Positions 46,301 through 57,504 of a stretch of DNA of 64,000 nt are shown here, piece by piece. Origin of the DNA: Lentinula raphanica (taxonomy: Eukaryota > Basidiomycota > Agaricomycetes > Agaricales > Omphalotaceae); contig JANVFP010000001.1 in NCBI GenBank assembly GCA_027919835.1, positions 558,001 through 622,000 on the forward strand. The letters are read 5' to 3'. Made by a program: the position numbers and the translations under genes. The notes under the pieces are model-generated. The model ran no database searches and had not been told where the DNA came from. It saw only the letters and a list, made by a program, of their open reading frames with translations. How positions within the stretch are numbered: the stretch's first letter is position 1; every line of letters begins with the position of its first letter.

Positions 46301-46407
46301 GCCTACCCGGAAGGGTTCTTTAAGCTTCAAGAGCGAGTCCTGTTACTTCGCGAAGCTGTGGTGGGAACTTATCGGATTACTTTGCGAAGTTTCTACAGCT
46401 ACGGGTG
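43363..46407 (+). mobile_element. Foldback element X2, full length (3045 bp)
   Basis: The left end CAGCTGAAGCTGTAAAAACT is at 43363 and the right end TTTCTACAGCTACGGGTG ends at 46407. Its own arms are inverted over more than 1 kb (for example GGTAAATTAGGGTTAGATCA at 43622 and the inverse at 46131). The GGGCGC core appears twice, at 44476 and inverted at 45180. No transposase is present. The right side abuts a decayed gene; the left side abuts X1. Confidence 0.85.
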
Positions 46408-46599
46408 GACAATGATACATACCAAGAGAATTACTCGTGTCAAAAGAAATGCTACCAAAGTCCAAATCATCGAAGTTGTTCAATGTACTGTAATCGAAAT
46501 TCATGGGGTCGAAGGGGTCATCCATGTTGTCATCTGTGTTCTTGAAGCATTCCAGAGTAAGTCTTGGGCTCCGTCCATCCCACGAACATTGAGATTCAT
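46408..46599 (-). pseudogene. 5' remnant of the left copy of gene A
   Basis: Paralogue of the first exon of the gene at 59781-61711. It shares the ATG-AAT-CTC-AAT start (46599) and the PFDPMNFDYS block. The start frame and the DPFDPMNF frame differ by one base, so there is a frameshift. Everything after the first intron border is missing, replaced by the X2 end at 46407. Confidence 0.7.
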
Positions 46600-46955
46600 G
46601 CTGAGACGGCAATGTATATCTGTTGAAGAAATTGTCAAAATATTATATTTGTTGAATTTCGCTTGATTTACTGGCAAGCAAACGCATACGCGCGCACGCC
46701 CTTCGTTTATTGTGTCCCCGCCACCATGCCATAGAGTAGTTCAGGGTAGATTGTGTTGTAGGATGGACAACCGTAGGATACCGTCAGAGACTGTTGGTTA
46801 AAGACATGAAGTACAGGAGTGAGATTAACCGAGTGTGAGACATGCGGCCTGGGCTGAAGTCTCTCAGATCAAGTCCATCAAATCGATTCTTTCTTCCCCC
46901 CACTTTCTCACTCAGTGTTTCTTCCTAGTCTTCGAAGCTTACGGTGACTGGTAAG
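46600..46955. promoter_or_regulatory. Divergent promoter region, left copy
   Basis: Aligns with 61712-62062, for example AAGACATGAAGTACAGGA and CTTTCTTCCCCCCACTTTCT. It separates the minus-strand gene A remnant from the plus-strand gene B remnant. Confidence 0.55.
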
Positions 46956-48758
46956 CTTGTATATATCCTCTCTGATGCTCTGAGACTGACTGCGATATTT
47001 TTTAGCACTGAAAAAGTACCAAGAAAGCTGTGTGGAGGAAACCACAAACTCGGGAAGTAAGTAGGACTGTCCTCAACAAAACTTTTCTTCAAAATTTTGT
47101 CCCCGTGTCTTAGATAACCAGCACGGACCCCAAGTCGACCAGCCGAATTCAACTACCAGCAAGGGATCTTCCCAAAAGCCAAACCTTGTTTGGATTTCAA
47201 GTGACAAAGACAATGGAAAGGGCGTCTCTGACGACGACACTTCCAATGATGGTTAGTAGGTCCAATAATCTGATGCATGAATAGACTCATCATATCGCTT
47301 CAAGAGTTTTTAAGCAAAAAACTTTGGAATATGTCAGGTAGGTGCATTCCACCTATTTACAGTACTTAAAGTTATTTTGTCCATAGTTATCAATGTATCA
47401 GTGAAAAGTACACCTCCGGCGACTCCTACTCAACCCTCGGCTCCCAAAGTGTCGGTCTCGAAGTTCCCCGGCTCACCTGCTGTGTCGACTATTTCAACCT
47501 TGACTCCAAAACCTGGTCCTCAAACTGGGAATGCTGCGTCCTCCGTCTCCACTCCGTATCAGGCTCCAGCTACACCTGGCAGACAAGGAAAGTTTAATGC
47601 ATATGTAGTCTACTCTGGGATGGCTCCATTCTACTATGACCAGTGGTATGGCTTTTGATTCTCTGCTTGCTTTATTCTAGAATCTAAACAACTAATGTTC
47701 TAACAGGGCACGAGTAAAATCCCTCTTTGAGTCTGACAAAAGTCTCGTGTTCAAGGGTTTCCACAGGATACAGTAAAGCTTTTGTAAAAAACACTGATAA
47801 GTTATCAGGTACCTATTGCAAATAGTTGTGATAACCCAGAGGGAGTCCCGGAAATGGCCCCGGGGGGTGGTCATGCCTGTCACATATGGCTTATATTTAC
47901 TGTTTTGGGTAATTAATAATCATCCAGATATTAAATAAGCAGTACATTTTCAAAAAAAACCCGAAAATTCATAAAAATTCATAAAAAACCTAAAATGGCC
48001 TGATTAGGTCAGATCAGAATATGTAAGTAAATGACCTCATATGATAAAAAATGATGTAGGGCCAATGTAGGTACTAAAAATAGCCCAAAAAATCACTAAA
48101 AATGCAAGAAATATTGAGGGATGGTATAGAGCCTATTGCAGGCCCAGGCACATCAAAATTATCAAAAAAGGAAAATTTTGATCATGATCTCATCTAGTAG
48201 CAAAAAAATCTGAAAAAAATCCTAAAAATAGTTGAAAAATTCAGGGGTGCCTTGTTGGCCCTGAAAATGCAAAATAAAAAAAATACGCAACAAGTGTAAA
48301 AATTTTTATCACTTCAAATCATTCCAAATCCACTATACAGTCAGTATATATGATGTATATGCTATATTTAGCATCCTAGTACCTTTATTGGGCTAAAAAT
48401 AAAACTTGATCTCATCTGGTAGCAAAAAATCTGAAAAAATCATAAAAATACTCAAAAAATTCAGGGGTGCCTCATTGGCCCTGAAAATGCAAAATAAAAA
48501 AATTTACATGACACAATTGAAAAACAACATCACTCCAAATCATACCAAATCCACTACACAGTCAGTATATATCATGTATATACTATTTTTAGCACCTCTA
48601 GTACCTTCAATCACTCAGTATAGCTTATATCACTTGAGATTCGAGAATCATATCAGACTGACAACATTCAGTAAATATAATGTACATGATATTTTTAGCA
48701 CACCTAGTATCCTTAATGACTCAGAACAATTTATATTACTCAATATGTTCAGTACACT

Positions 48759-50022
48759 TAGTGTGGCACACGGGTCGGGTTGGGTGCTCCTGAAGCCAAC
48801 CCGACCCGGGACCCGGCCAACACCCGTACCCGAGACCCCGGGTGCCGAGTACCCGACATCTCCGGGTGATGGGTTTTTCTTGTCGGGTTGGTAGTTTTTT
48901 CACGTCGGGTGGGTCTGTTAGTAGTGAAGGTGCCTTGCAAGAGCTAGCAGAGCCTTGCCTAAGGAGGGGCTGGGCATCTGCTGGCTCTTGCAGGAGATAG
49001 ATGATGTAAAACCAAGATATATTAGATAAAACTAAGTACTAATATAAGTACTTGTCTGATCTAGTGCAGTCCTCCTTGTGTTGCACTAGCAGCTCGTGTC
49101 GCTCGTGTTGTCTGTGTCGCTTGTTTAGCCCGCGTTGCCCATGTTGATCGTTTCACCCGTGTCACCTGTATCGCTCGTGTCGCCCGTATCGCCCGTATTG
49201 CTCGCGTCGCGGTCCACCCCGCGTCTTCTGGTGCCCGTCTTCAGGAGAGAGAGAGAGGGAGAAAAGGGAGAAGAGGAAGAGGGAGGAGAAAGAGAAGGAG
49301 GAGAGGAAGGAGAGGGAGAGGGAGCAGAGGGAGGAGAGGGAGAGGGATTGTCTGCTTGTCATTGTTGTATGCTCCATCGTTGATGTGTACTCACCGTGGT
49401 TGTCTGCTGTCTGCTCATCTGTGCACCTGTCGTCGTTGTCTGCTGTCCGCTCCGTCGTCGTTTGTCCGCTCCGTTGTCGTTGTCTGCTGTCCGCTCCATC
49501 GCCATTGTCTGCTGTCCACTCGTCGTTGTTTCCTCCTCCTTCTCGTTGTCGTCGTGTTCTCGTGTTCTCGTTGTCTTCTCCTTCTCCTTGTCTTCTCCTT
49601 CTCCTTGTCTTCTCCTTCTCATTGTTGATGTATTCCTTGTTGTTGTTGTTTTGGTGGTCCTGAGGTGTTGAGGGTCAAGAGAAAGAAGAGCGAGGAAGAG
49701 AAGGGAGTGTGGGAGAAAGTAAAGTACCGAGACGCTGAATAAGCGCCAGCTCGGCATGGGCTCGGCTAATGACAGAAAAGGCGTTATAGAGACTGCTTAG
49801 GGTCAAATAAATCAGTAAAAATTGTAGGAAATTCAGGAAAAATTCAGGAATATACTGGGAATATTAAAGGAATTTATGAGTGCAGTAGAAATTATATTAT
49901 GCTTCATAACAAGTGTCAAACCAAAAGAGAACCGGGTATGCAAGCCGGGTCCCGGGTTTCAGATACCTGAACCGACCCGACCCGGAACCCGGCACCACCC
50001 GGCCCACCCGTGATCTTCACTA
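48759..50022. mobile_element. hAT-like non-autonomous element with 8-bp target duplication
   Basis: Inverted ends TAGTGTGGCACACGGGTCGG and, from the right, TAGTGAAGATCACGGGTGGG. The perfect 8-bp repeat AGTACACT is at 48751-48758 and 50023-50030. The inverse arm of Y2, near 50920, has the empty site. ACCCGACCCG words fill the ends. The core is GA-rich (49250-49345) and CT-rich (49480-49630) with no reliable protein. Eight-base duplication and TAGTG ends fit hAT. Confidence 0.82.
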
Positions 50023-51269
50023 AGTACACTTAACACTCATCAAACCTCACACATGAAAACTCATAACAGTACTTATATGTATTATACTTAACACAGTTGA
50101 CAATGAAAATACTCCAAACAGTATTATCAGTCACTATACTTAACACACTTAACAGTTAAAAAGTCGGAACAATGTTACTTCATACACATGACACACTCAT
50201 AACAATGAGTTTTGGGTGCTTATGGGTGCTTATTTGGTGTTTTTGAGTTGAAATTCATTAATAGCACACTCATTAATTTTTGTGTGGGCTCTATACTGTG
50301 TCAGAATGTTGTCTATATCATATTCCTCTAAATACAATTCAGAGAACTCGAAAATTCAACCTGTGGGGCTGGCTATATTGTGATCTTTTGTAATATAACA
50401 GTGTTTTATGTAAATGTCAATGCATATGTCCATGTAATGCAAGTATACTGATGGTGGTTCATGAAGGAATCACTCCTACAGTCTACTCTCTTGGCTGTAT
50501 CACATAGAGTTAGCATAGAATAGGTTGTAGGATGACTCCTCTCATGACCCAGTAGCAGTTTGACTTCATAACATGGGTGTATGCATTGACATTTACATAA
50601 AACACTGTTATATCACAAAAGATCACAATATAGCCAGTCCCAAAAGATGTAATCTTAAGTTCTCCGAATTGTATCAAGTGTAATATGATATAAACAATAT
50701 CCTTACACCATATAGAGCCCACACAAAAATTATTGAGTGTGCTATTAATGAATTTCGAGTCAAAACACCAAATAAGCGCCCAAAACTCGATGTTATGAGT
50801 ATGTTATAGTATAACAATGTCCCAGTAAAGGTGTGTTATACTTACTGATGAAGTGTATTGTCAACTGTATTAAGTATAATACATATGACTACTATTCTGA
50901 GTTTTAGTGTGTTAGGTATGATGAGTACTAAGTGTACTGAACATATTGCATGATATAAATTGTTCTGAGTTTTTTAGATTACTAGGTAGTATCATGTACA
51001 TTATATTTACTCAATGTTGTCAGTTTGGTATGATTCTTGAGTGATATAAGTGATTGAGGGTATGAGGGGGGCTATAAATGTGATATATACTTGGTCTGAT
51101 TCTTGAGTGATATAAGTGATTGAGGGTATGAGGGGGCTATAAATGTGATATATACTAACTGTATAGTAAATTTGGTATGATTTGGAGTAATGTTGTTTTC
51201 AATTGTGTTGTGTAATTTTTTTTATTTTGCATTTTCAGATAAAGGTACTATGATGCTAAATATAGCATA

Positions 51270-52897
51270 TCCTATATTATAAAACCTCTGGGTCCCGAAG
51301 CTTACTTAATAATTATCTAAGATTACAAATCATTTTGGGCGCTTTTTTCTTGCAGCTCAGCGCTCATTTCTCACTGCCATCACATTTCTTGAGCTCTTTC
51401 AATCCAATTGCAGCACACTGTAGCAAGGAGGCTCAAGATTCAATGAAACTCAAATTTTCCATTATAAACATATTCCTTCTGGCTTCATTTTCTACTGCTT
51501 GAACTCCATAATTTGGTAATTTTGAACTTTCTATGAGCAATCTTTCCATTTGTGTATTTATTTTCTGGATTGAGAAAAGTTTGTATAAATCAGAATGCAT
51601 ATCCTACTTACTGCTTACTGCTCAGAGAGATCAGAAATTTATCACTGCAAGTTTCTATTTTTACTTGAGAGCCAAAAAGAATCAAAGATATTTGAGTGCA
51701 AGAATTTCAGGTGGTTTGCCATTCTAATTCTGGGACTGGGATGTTTTTATTTCTCAAGTTTTAACAAATATATCATAAGATCTTTATAGTCTTTTCGAAG
51801 AGTGATAGTTATTGGAGACAATGAGGAAGTTGGAAGTTGAGATTAAAAATATCATAAAAAGTAAAAGTTTAAAACACAATTGCTAATGAAATAAAAATTC
51901 AAAAATGTGGTCAATCAAGAAACCAATTACCATACAAGTGTCATCAATGGGAAGAGAAATTAATGGATGTTGAATGTAATTAGACTGTGAAACCTAAGAG
52001 TAGCTAGGACACCCCAGACCCTTAACTAAGGCTACTTGATCTCAAACAGAGTGAAGGATAATGGACATCATTGGAGTTGAGCATACCTATATTATATGCA
52101 CATGTCATATAAAATTGATTTTGAAGAACTGAGAGATTATGAGTTATGAAAAATAATGAATTGTGTATCAGAATTGAAGAACTGAGAGATTATGAGTTAT
52201 GAAAAATAATGAATTGTGTATCAGAATTGAAGAACTGAGAGATTATGAGTTATAAAAATAATGAATTGTGTATCAGAATAAGTCATTGAAGAAAGCTTTG
52301 CCAGCCCTGTTCCACTACATCAACACAATGGAAAGGCTTCAGCACATCTATGGGGAGCTACCGGACATGAAAGAAGAGGAGGATGAAGATGGAGGTGAGG
52401 GGTAGAGAGAGAGGTTGAAGGACTACACTCATAACATACACAACAGTTAATTCCTACTCTAACTTCTACTTATGACCTTGGGTATATGGACACTTAGGAC
52501 TATATATACTCTGACCATCATGGTCAGACACCTACACATCATGGCTTCCAATAGGAACCGACAATGGTTGGATGGGCTTTCAAGGAGAGATGGATGGCTG
52601 ATCAGGTTACTTACAAGAGTGTATTTACTACTATATGCTGCGGCACAACAGTGACTAAACATGATACAAAAAAAAAAAAATTGGGGAAGTGAAATTAGAA
52701 GCAGAGAGGTCAGGGGAAGATTGAGAGTCAAGATTGAAGGAATAGGAATAAATCAGTTGGTCACATTGGGAGTTGAGAAATTAGGTGCTGGGAAGAAGGG
52801 CAACAAATTATGAGCTGAGACTGGACAGTTAAATATGCATGTGACTGGGATAAAGCATTTGCGTACTGCCGTGACGAAGTCACGGGTATCAAGCTTG
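51270..52897 (+). mobile_element. Non-autonomous Helitron, 1628 bp
   Basis: Starts TCCTATATTATAAAACCTCT and ends with the hairpin CCGTGAC-GAA-GTCACGG (52869-52885) followed by GTATCAAGCTTG. It lies between A (51269) and T (52898) with no target duplication. The other Y2 arm, near 48340-48375, shows the same sequence uninterrupted (AGCATATACATCAT when read inversely). TC start, A-T site and 3' hairpin are Helitron hallmarks. The terminal CTTG differs from the usual CTRR. No Rep/helicase is present. Confidence 0.82.
52118..52280 (+). repeat. 53-bp tandem repeat, three copies, in the Helitron
   Basis: GAAGAACTGAGAGATTATGA recurs three times at about 53-base steps, each followed by AATAATGAATTGTGTATCAG. 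Confidence 0.85.
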
Positions 52898-53831
52898 TAC
52901 ATCATATATACTGACTGTATAGTGGATTTGGAATGATTTGGAGTGATAAAAATTTTTACACTTGTCGCGTATTTTTTTTATTTTGCATTTTCAGGGCCAA
53001 CAAGGCACCTCTGAATTTTTCAACTATTTTTAGGATTTTTTTCAGATTTTTTGCTACTAGATGAGATCATGATCAAAATTTTCCTTTTTTGGTAATTTTG
53101 ATGTGCCTGGGCCTGCAATAGGCTCTATACCATCCCTCAATATTTCTTGCATTTTTAGTGATTTTTTGGGCTATTTTTAGTACCTACATTGGCCCTACAT
53201 CATTTTTTATCATATGAGGTCATTTGCTTACATATCCTGATCTGACCTAATCAGGCCATTTGAGGTTTTTTTTATGAATTTTTATGAATTTTCAGGTTTT
53301 TTTGAAAATGTACTGCTTATTTTATTAATTACCCAAAACAGTAAATATAAGCTATATGTGACAGGTAGTGACAGGCATGACCACCCCCCGGGGCCATTTC
53401 TGGGACCCCCTCCGGGTTATCACAACTATTTGCAATAGGTACCCAATAACTTATCAGTACTTTTTACAAAAGTTTTACAGTATCAGCTGGGGTTTCTACA
53501 CTCTTGAGCAAGCCAAAGAGGCCTATCACACCGCAGGGCCACAACTCAGGTGTCATCGGCACAATCCGCATTGGTGCTGGTCGACCAATCTGGAGCGTTA
53601 CAGAAGGTGTCCGCCCAGCCATATATGAGTCCGTGTAAGTGTTTTTTCTGATAATTGTTTTTACTGTTCACTGAAGTGACCAGACACGATGCTCTTCGAG
53701 AAGGGTTAGAATGGGGCGCTGGTCATCTGAAGGGGTTTTCGAATGAAGCTGATGCGAAAGAGGACTGGGTGGCCAAAGCTAGTACTAATCCCTCTCATAT
53801 CATTGCAACTGCTAGTCCTGGTTTTTTTTAA

Positions 53832-54914
53832 ATAGTCCATATTACTTTGTAAACCAGTAGATACAGATTGTGTATGCTACTGTCAGGTTTCAGTACACCT
53901 AAGAGATAGAACTCAGAAGCTTCAAGTCCAATGCCGGTTGATCACGGCACCGCCATTTATGGTGCATATTGCCTTTCTTGATCCTTAAGCGCCCACTTCT
54001 CGAAAGTCATTCTGCTTCCTCTCTTACTACAATCCATGCCAGCAACAAGGAGCATGCAGATAGGGATTTCTACAGTGCCCATATGTGTGGAGAGAATGAT
54101 ATGTGCTATAAATGGATCATCAATATTATCTTTCATCAGTTCCGTCTCTCGGCATCAGTTCTTGAGTGTTTGATATGTGTCAATGACGAAGGAGGTTGGC
54201 AGGTCAATCAGCGGTATGGCTCTGTCGGAGTCTGATCACTCACTTCACCGAGTACCAAGTTGTTGATCCACGAGCACGAATCTTGATATATATCTCGTGT
54301 GTTCTGTCATGATGATTCTGTCTGATGTAGAAAATACTGAACGAGTCGATAATCCAAATGAAATGTTTTGATTTTTGGTCTTCTACATCAAGCGTTCGGC
54401 ATGCAACATCATCTGAACTGGACATGAATATCTCGATTGGATGACGATGAATGCCGAGCTCGATCCTATCAGATATGCCCAATCGTCATGAGATTTTGTA
54501 ACCGTGTGCTACTCTTCAAGCTGTACAGATGAAGTATGGGTACATCAGTGGTGAGGGAGTCGAGTGCAAGACGAGCTTACAGTTCAAGGGGGTTCTCCTC
54601 TATTTTCAGATTCTCCAAGTATACAAGAGTAGGAGCAGGCTCTGACTATGAGGTGCCAGAAGCCAGAGCCTTCTTGATCAACAGGACTATGGACAAGTCG
54701 CATTCCGATCTTGCAAGGCGGCGAGTCACAGCTCATGATGCTTGCCAACTGCTTCCAGATTGAAGGTCTTGTTATGGCACAAAGTCAGATCGGAGTAGTA
54801 AGTTGATGTTAGACTAATACCTGTATGGCTGATCTCGAGTTCGTTGATGAACAGAACTGAATTTTGTGGAGGTGGTAAGAGCAGTTGGAATAGACGCCTA
54901 ACCTGAATCGTTCA
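53832..54914. other. 3' flank of the left gene B copy, part of the segmental duplication
   Basis: Aligns in patches with 63190-63999, for example AGGAGCATGCAGATAG versus AGGAGCATATCATACA and GATGAAGTATGGGTACATCA versus GATGAAGTATGGGTGCATCA. Short open frames on both strands have no recognisable product. Confidence 0.5.
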
Positions 54915-56704
54915 CAGCTGATACTGTAAAGCTTTTGTAAAAAGACCTGATGAGTTATCCAGGAACTTTTGAAAATAGTTGTGACGACACAGAGGGGGCT
55001 CCAGAAATGGCTCCGGGGGGTGGGCATGCCTGTCACCACCTGTCACATCTGACCTATATTTACTGTTTTGGGTAATTAATAATTATCCAGATATTAAATA
55101 AGCGGTACATTTGTAAAAAATCCTGATAAACTATAAAAATTCAAAAAAACCCAAAAAAACCTAATTAGGTCAAATCGGGGTATGTAAACAAAATAGCCTT
55201 ATATGGTAAAAAATGCTGTAGGATCTATCTAGGTGCTAAAAATAGCCAAAAAAAATCACTAAAAATGCTAAAAATATGTAGGAATGGTATATAGCCTATT
55301 GCAGATCCAGGCATCCAAAAATTACCAAAAAAGGAAATTTTTGATGATGATGTCATCTTGTAGCAAAAAATCTGAAAAAAATCCTAAAAATAGTCAAAAA
55401 AATTCAAAGGTGCCTTGTTGGCCCTGAAAATGCAAAATAAAAAAAAATACGCGACAAGTGTAAAAATTTTCATCACTCAAGAATCCTACCAAACTGACAA
55501 CATTGAGTAAATGTAATGTACATGGTATTTTTAGCACACTTAGTACCCTTAAAAACTCAGAACAATTTATATCACTCAATATGTTCAGTATACTTAGTAC
55601 TCATCACATTTAACACACTAAAACTTGGAACAGTACTTATATGTATCATACTTAACACAGTTGGCAATGAAAATACTCAAAACAGTGTTATCAGTCACTA
55701 TACTTAACACACTTAACAGTCAAAAAGTCGGAACAATGTTACTTGATATACATAACACACTGATTGTTATACTACAACACACTTATAACAACGAGTTTTG
55801 GGCGCTTATGGGCGCTTATTTGGTATTTTTGAGTCGAAATTCATTAATAGCACACTCAATAATTTTTGTGTGGGGTTTATACTGTGTAAGGATGTTGTCT
55901 ATATTATATTCTTCTAGATACAATTCAGAGAACTCGAAAATTCAACCTGTGGGGTTGGCTATATTGTGATCTTTTGTAATATAACAGTGTTTTATGTAAA
56001 TGTCAATGCATATGTCCATGTAATGCAAGTATACTGATAGTGGTTCATGAAGGAATCACTCCTACAGTCTACTAGAAGTGTCTGGACATGGTTCAGATAC
56101 TCACTATGACTATTGGACTCTGTGATATATATGTACATGTTTCATGTACACTATAGATGTCTACACCTACATGTAACAATAGATGTCATATTCAATGACC
56201 CCCCATTACAGATCTCTTGGCTGTATCACATAGAGTTAGCATGGAATAGGTTGTAGGATGACTCTTTCCATGACCCAGTAGCAGTTTGACTTCATAACAT
56301 AGGTGTATGCATTGACATTTACATAAAACACTGTTATATCACAAAAGATCACAATATAGCCAACCCCACAGGTTGAATTTTCGAGTTCTCTGGATTGTAT
56401 CTAGAAGAATATGATATAGACAACATCCTTACACAGTATAAACCCCACACAAAAATTATTGAGTGTGCTATTAATGAATTTCGACTCAAAAATACCAAAT
56501 AAGCGCCCATAAGCGCCCAAAACTCGTTGTTATAAGTGTGTTGTAGTATAACAATCAGTGTGTTATGTATATCAAGTAACATTGTTCCGACTTTTTGACT
56601 GTTAAGTGTGTTAAGTATAGTGACTGATAACACTGTTTTGAGTATTTTCATTGCCAACTGTGTTAAGTATAATACATATAAGTACTGTTCCAAGTTTTAG
56701 TGTG
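54915..56704. mobile_element. Foldback element Y3, right end truncated
   Basis: Starts CAGCTGATACTGTAAAGCTT at 54915. Inverted arms mirror around 56159; for example the block at 55625-55969 is nearly the inverse of 56349-56693. The second arm stops at 56704, well before its terminal repeat. AGTTTTGGGCGCTTATGGGC lies at 55795 with its inverse at 56503. No coding capacity. Confidence 0.8.
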
Positions 56705-57080
56705 TTAAATATGATGAGTCCTCACATACATCCATGAAGAAAGTACTTACATCCAGCTCAAGGCAAAAGAAGTTCAGCAAAGGGATCCCCTCCTTTCCAT
56801 TCAGATACAGAAATATGGCTGGGAACGTGCAAGTTGTAATGACCTGCACATCATCAGGCTGCAGAAGTTGGCCAAGATACCTGGGTTTACAGGCTCTTTG
56901 ACTCCCGGGCATGGCGCGCTCTATCCACTCATAGAAGCAGCTACAGTAGGTCCCCTCAAATCTACGACGCCAAATGATCATGATGATGACCAAGATGGGC
57001 CGCCGCTGGAAGAAGATAGTGATGATGAGGATGATGAGCTCACGGAACTGACTACTGTTTTGCAGATATCTTCAGACTAG
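56705..57080 (+). pseudogene. C-terminal fragment of an unknown Agaricomycete-type protein
   Basis: Open from the Y3 border to TAG at 57080. It reads RDPLLSIQIQKYGWERAS, NDLHIIRLQKLAKIPGFTG and ends in an acidic tail (PPLEEDSDDEDDEL). The combination of KYGWERA, NDLHI.RL and a PGFTG segment reminds me of a hypothetical family common in mushroom genomes, but I cannot name a function. The opposite frame also stays open for about 99 codons; the acidic hydrophilic tail favours the plus strand. The 5' part was removed by Y3. Confidence 0.45.
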
Positions 57081-57172
57081 TATATATGTATGTTTGTATT
57101 GTATCACTTTATCATACACCAGAGCAAGCTTAAAAACTAACAAATGGGGAACTATAGGCGGGAAGTGCTAGA

Positions 57173-57310
57173 GGCGTGTGAGCACGGAAGGCGCGTGAGT
57201 ACAGAAGGCGTGTGAGTACGGAAGGCGCGTGAGTACGGAAGGCGTGTGAGTACGGAAGGCGCGTGAGTATGGGAGGCGTGTGAGTACGGGAGGTACGGGA
57301 GGCGTGTGAT
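57173..57310. repeat. 17-bp minisatellite in the left arm
   Basis: GGCG(T/C)GTGAGTACGGAA repeats about eight times. The right arm has only two or three related units (GCGCCTCCCGTACTCAT near 59660), so the array has expanded on one side. Confidence 0.75.
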
Positions 57311-57504
57311 GATATGATAAGCGCTTGAGCGCTCGGAAGCTACCATCCGGCTATCCGACAACATTATATGTGCTAAGTCCCTGACAAATTATACAGCTTT
57401 TATTCCGCTACCGTGAGTTACTGGAACAGCATAACAATTATCACTACCAACACCCCCCCCCCCCCCTTGGCTAAGGCTATATACTACGGTTAATGGGATT
57501 ATGA

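Larger units (their letters stand above)
40578..46407. repeat. 5.8-kb near-perfect palindrome (two X elements head to head)
   Basis: Left arm 40578-43362 and right arm 43622-46407 are inverse copies. Mirrored positions sum to 86985 at the outer ends and 86984 near the centre, so only about one base of length difference exists over 2.79 kb. The 259-bp spacer 43363-43621 is the single left end of the right-hand element. Such identity means the inverted duplication is recent, or is an assembly effect. Confidence 0.9.
47764..53489. mobile_element. Foldback TIR element Y2, with two nested insertions
   Basis: Ends CAGGATACAGTAAAGCTTTT (47764) and, inverted, CAGCTGATACTGTAAAACTT (to 53489). Target duplication GGGTTTCCA / GGGTTTCTA (47755-47763 and 53490-53498), nine bases with one change; the right-hand paralogue has the uninterrupted gene. 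Inverted arms of over 1 kb carry the AAGCGCCCAAAACTC core. An hAT-like element (48759-50022) and a Helitron (51270-52897) are nested in it; without them Y2 is about 2.8 kb. No transposase frame. Confidence 0.88.
46956..53831 (+). pseudogene. Left copy of gene B (RNase H1 N-terminal domain), split by a Y element
   Basis: Paralogue of 62063-63189. The start ATG-ACT-G has become GTG-ACT-G. Exons 47006-47056, 47114-47251, 47387-47645 and the start of the next at 47707-47763 can be followed (FNAYVVYSGMAPFYYDQW is kept). At 47764 a 5.7-kb Y element enters inside the domain. The gene resumes at 53490 with TLEQAKEAYH. A four-base length difference then shifts the frame before SGVIGTIRIGAGRPIW. The last exon is kept to TAA at 53829-53831. 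At least three lesions make it non-functional. Confidence 0.85.

Noticed and set aside
49135..49757. Arg/Glu-rich and Ser/Leu-rich frames
   Set aside because: They come from GA and CT simple repeats inside the hAT-like element.
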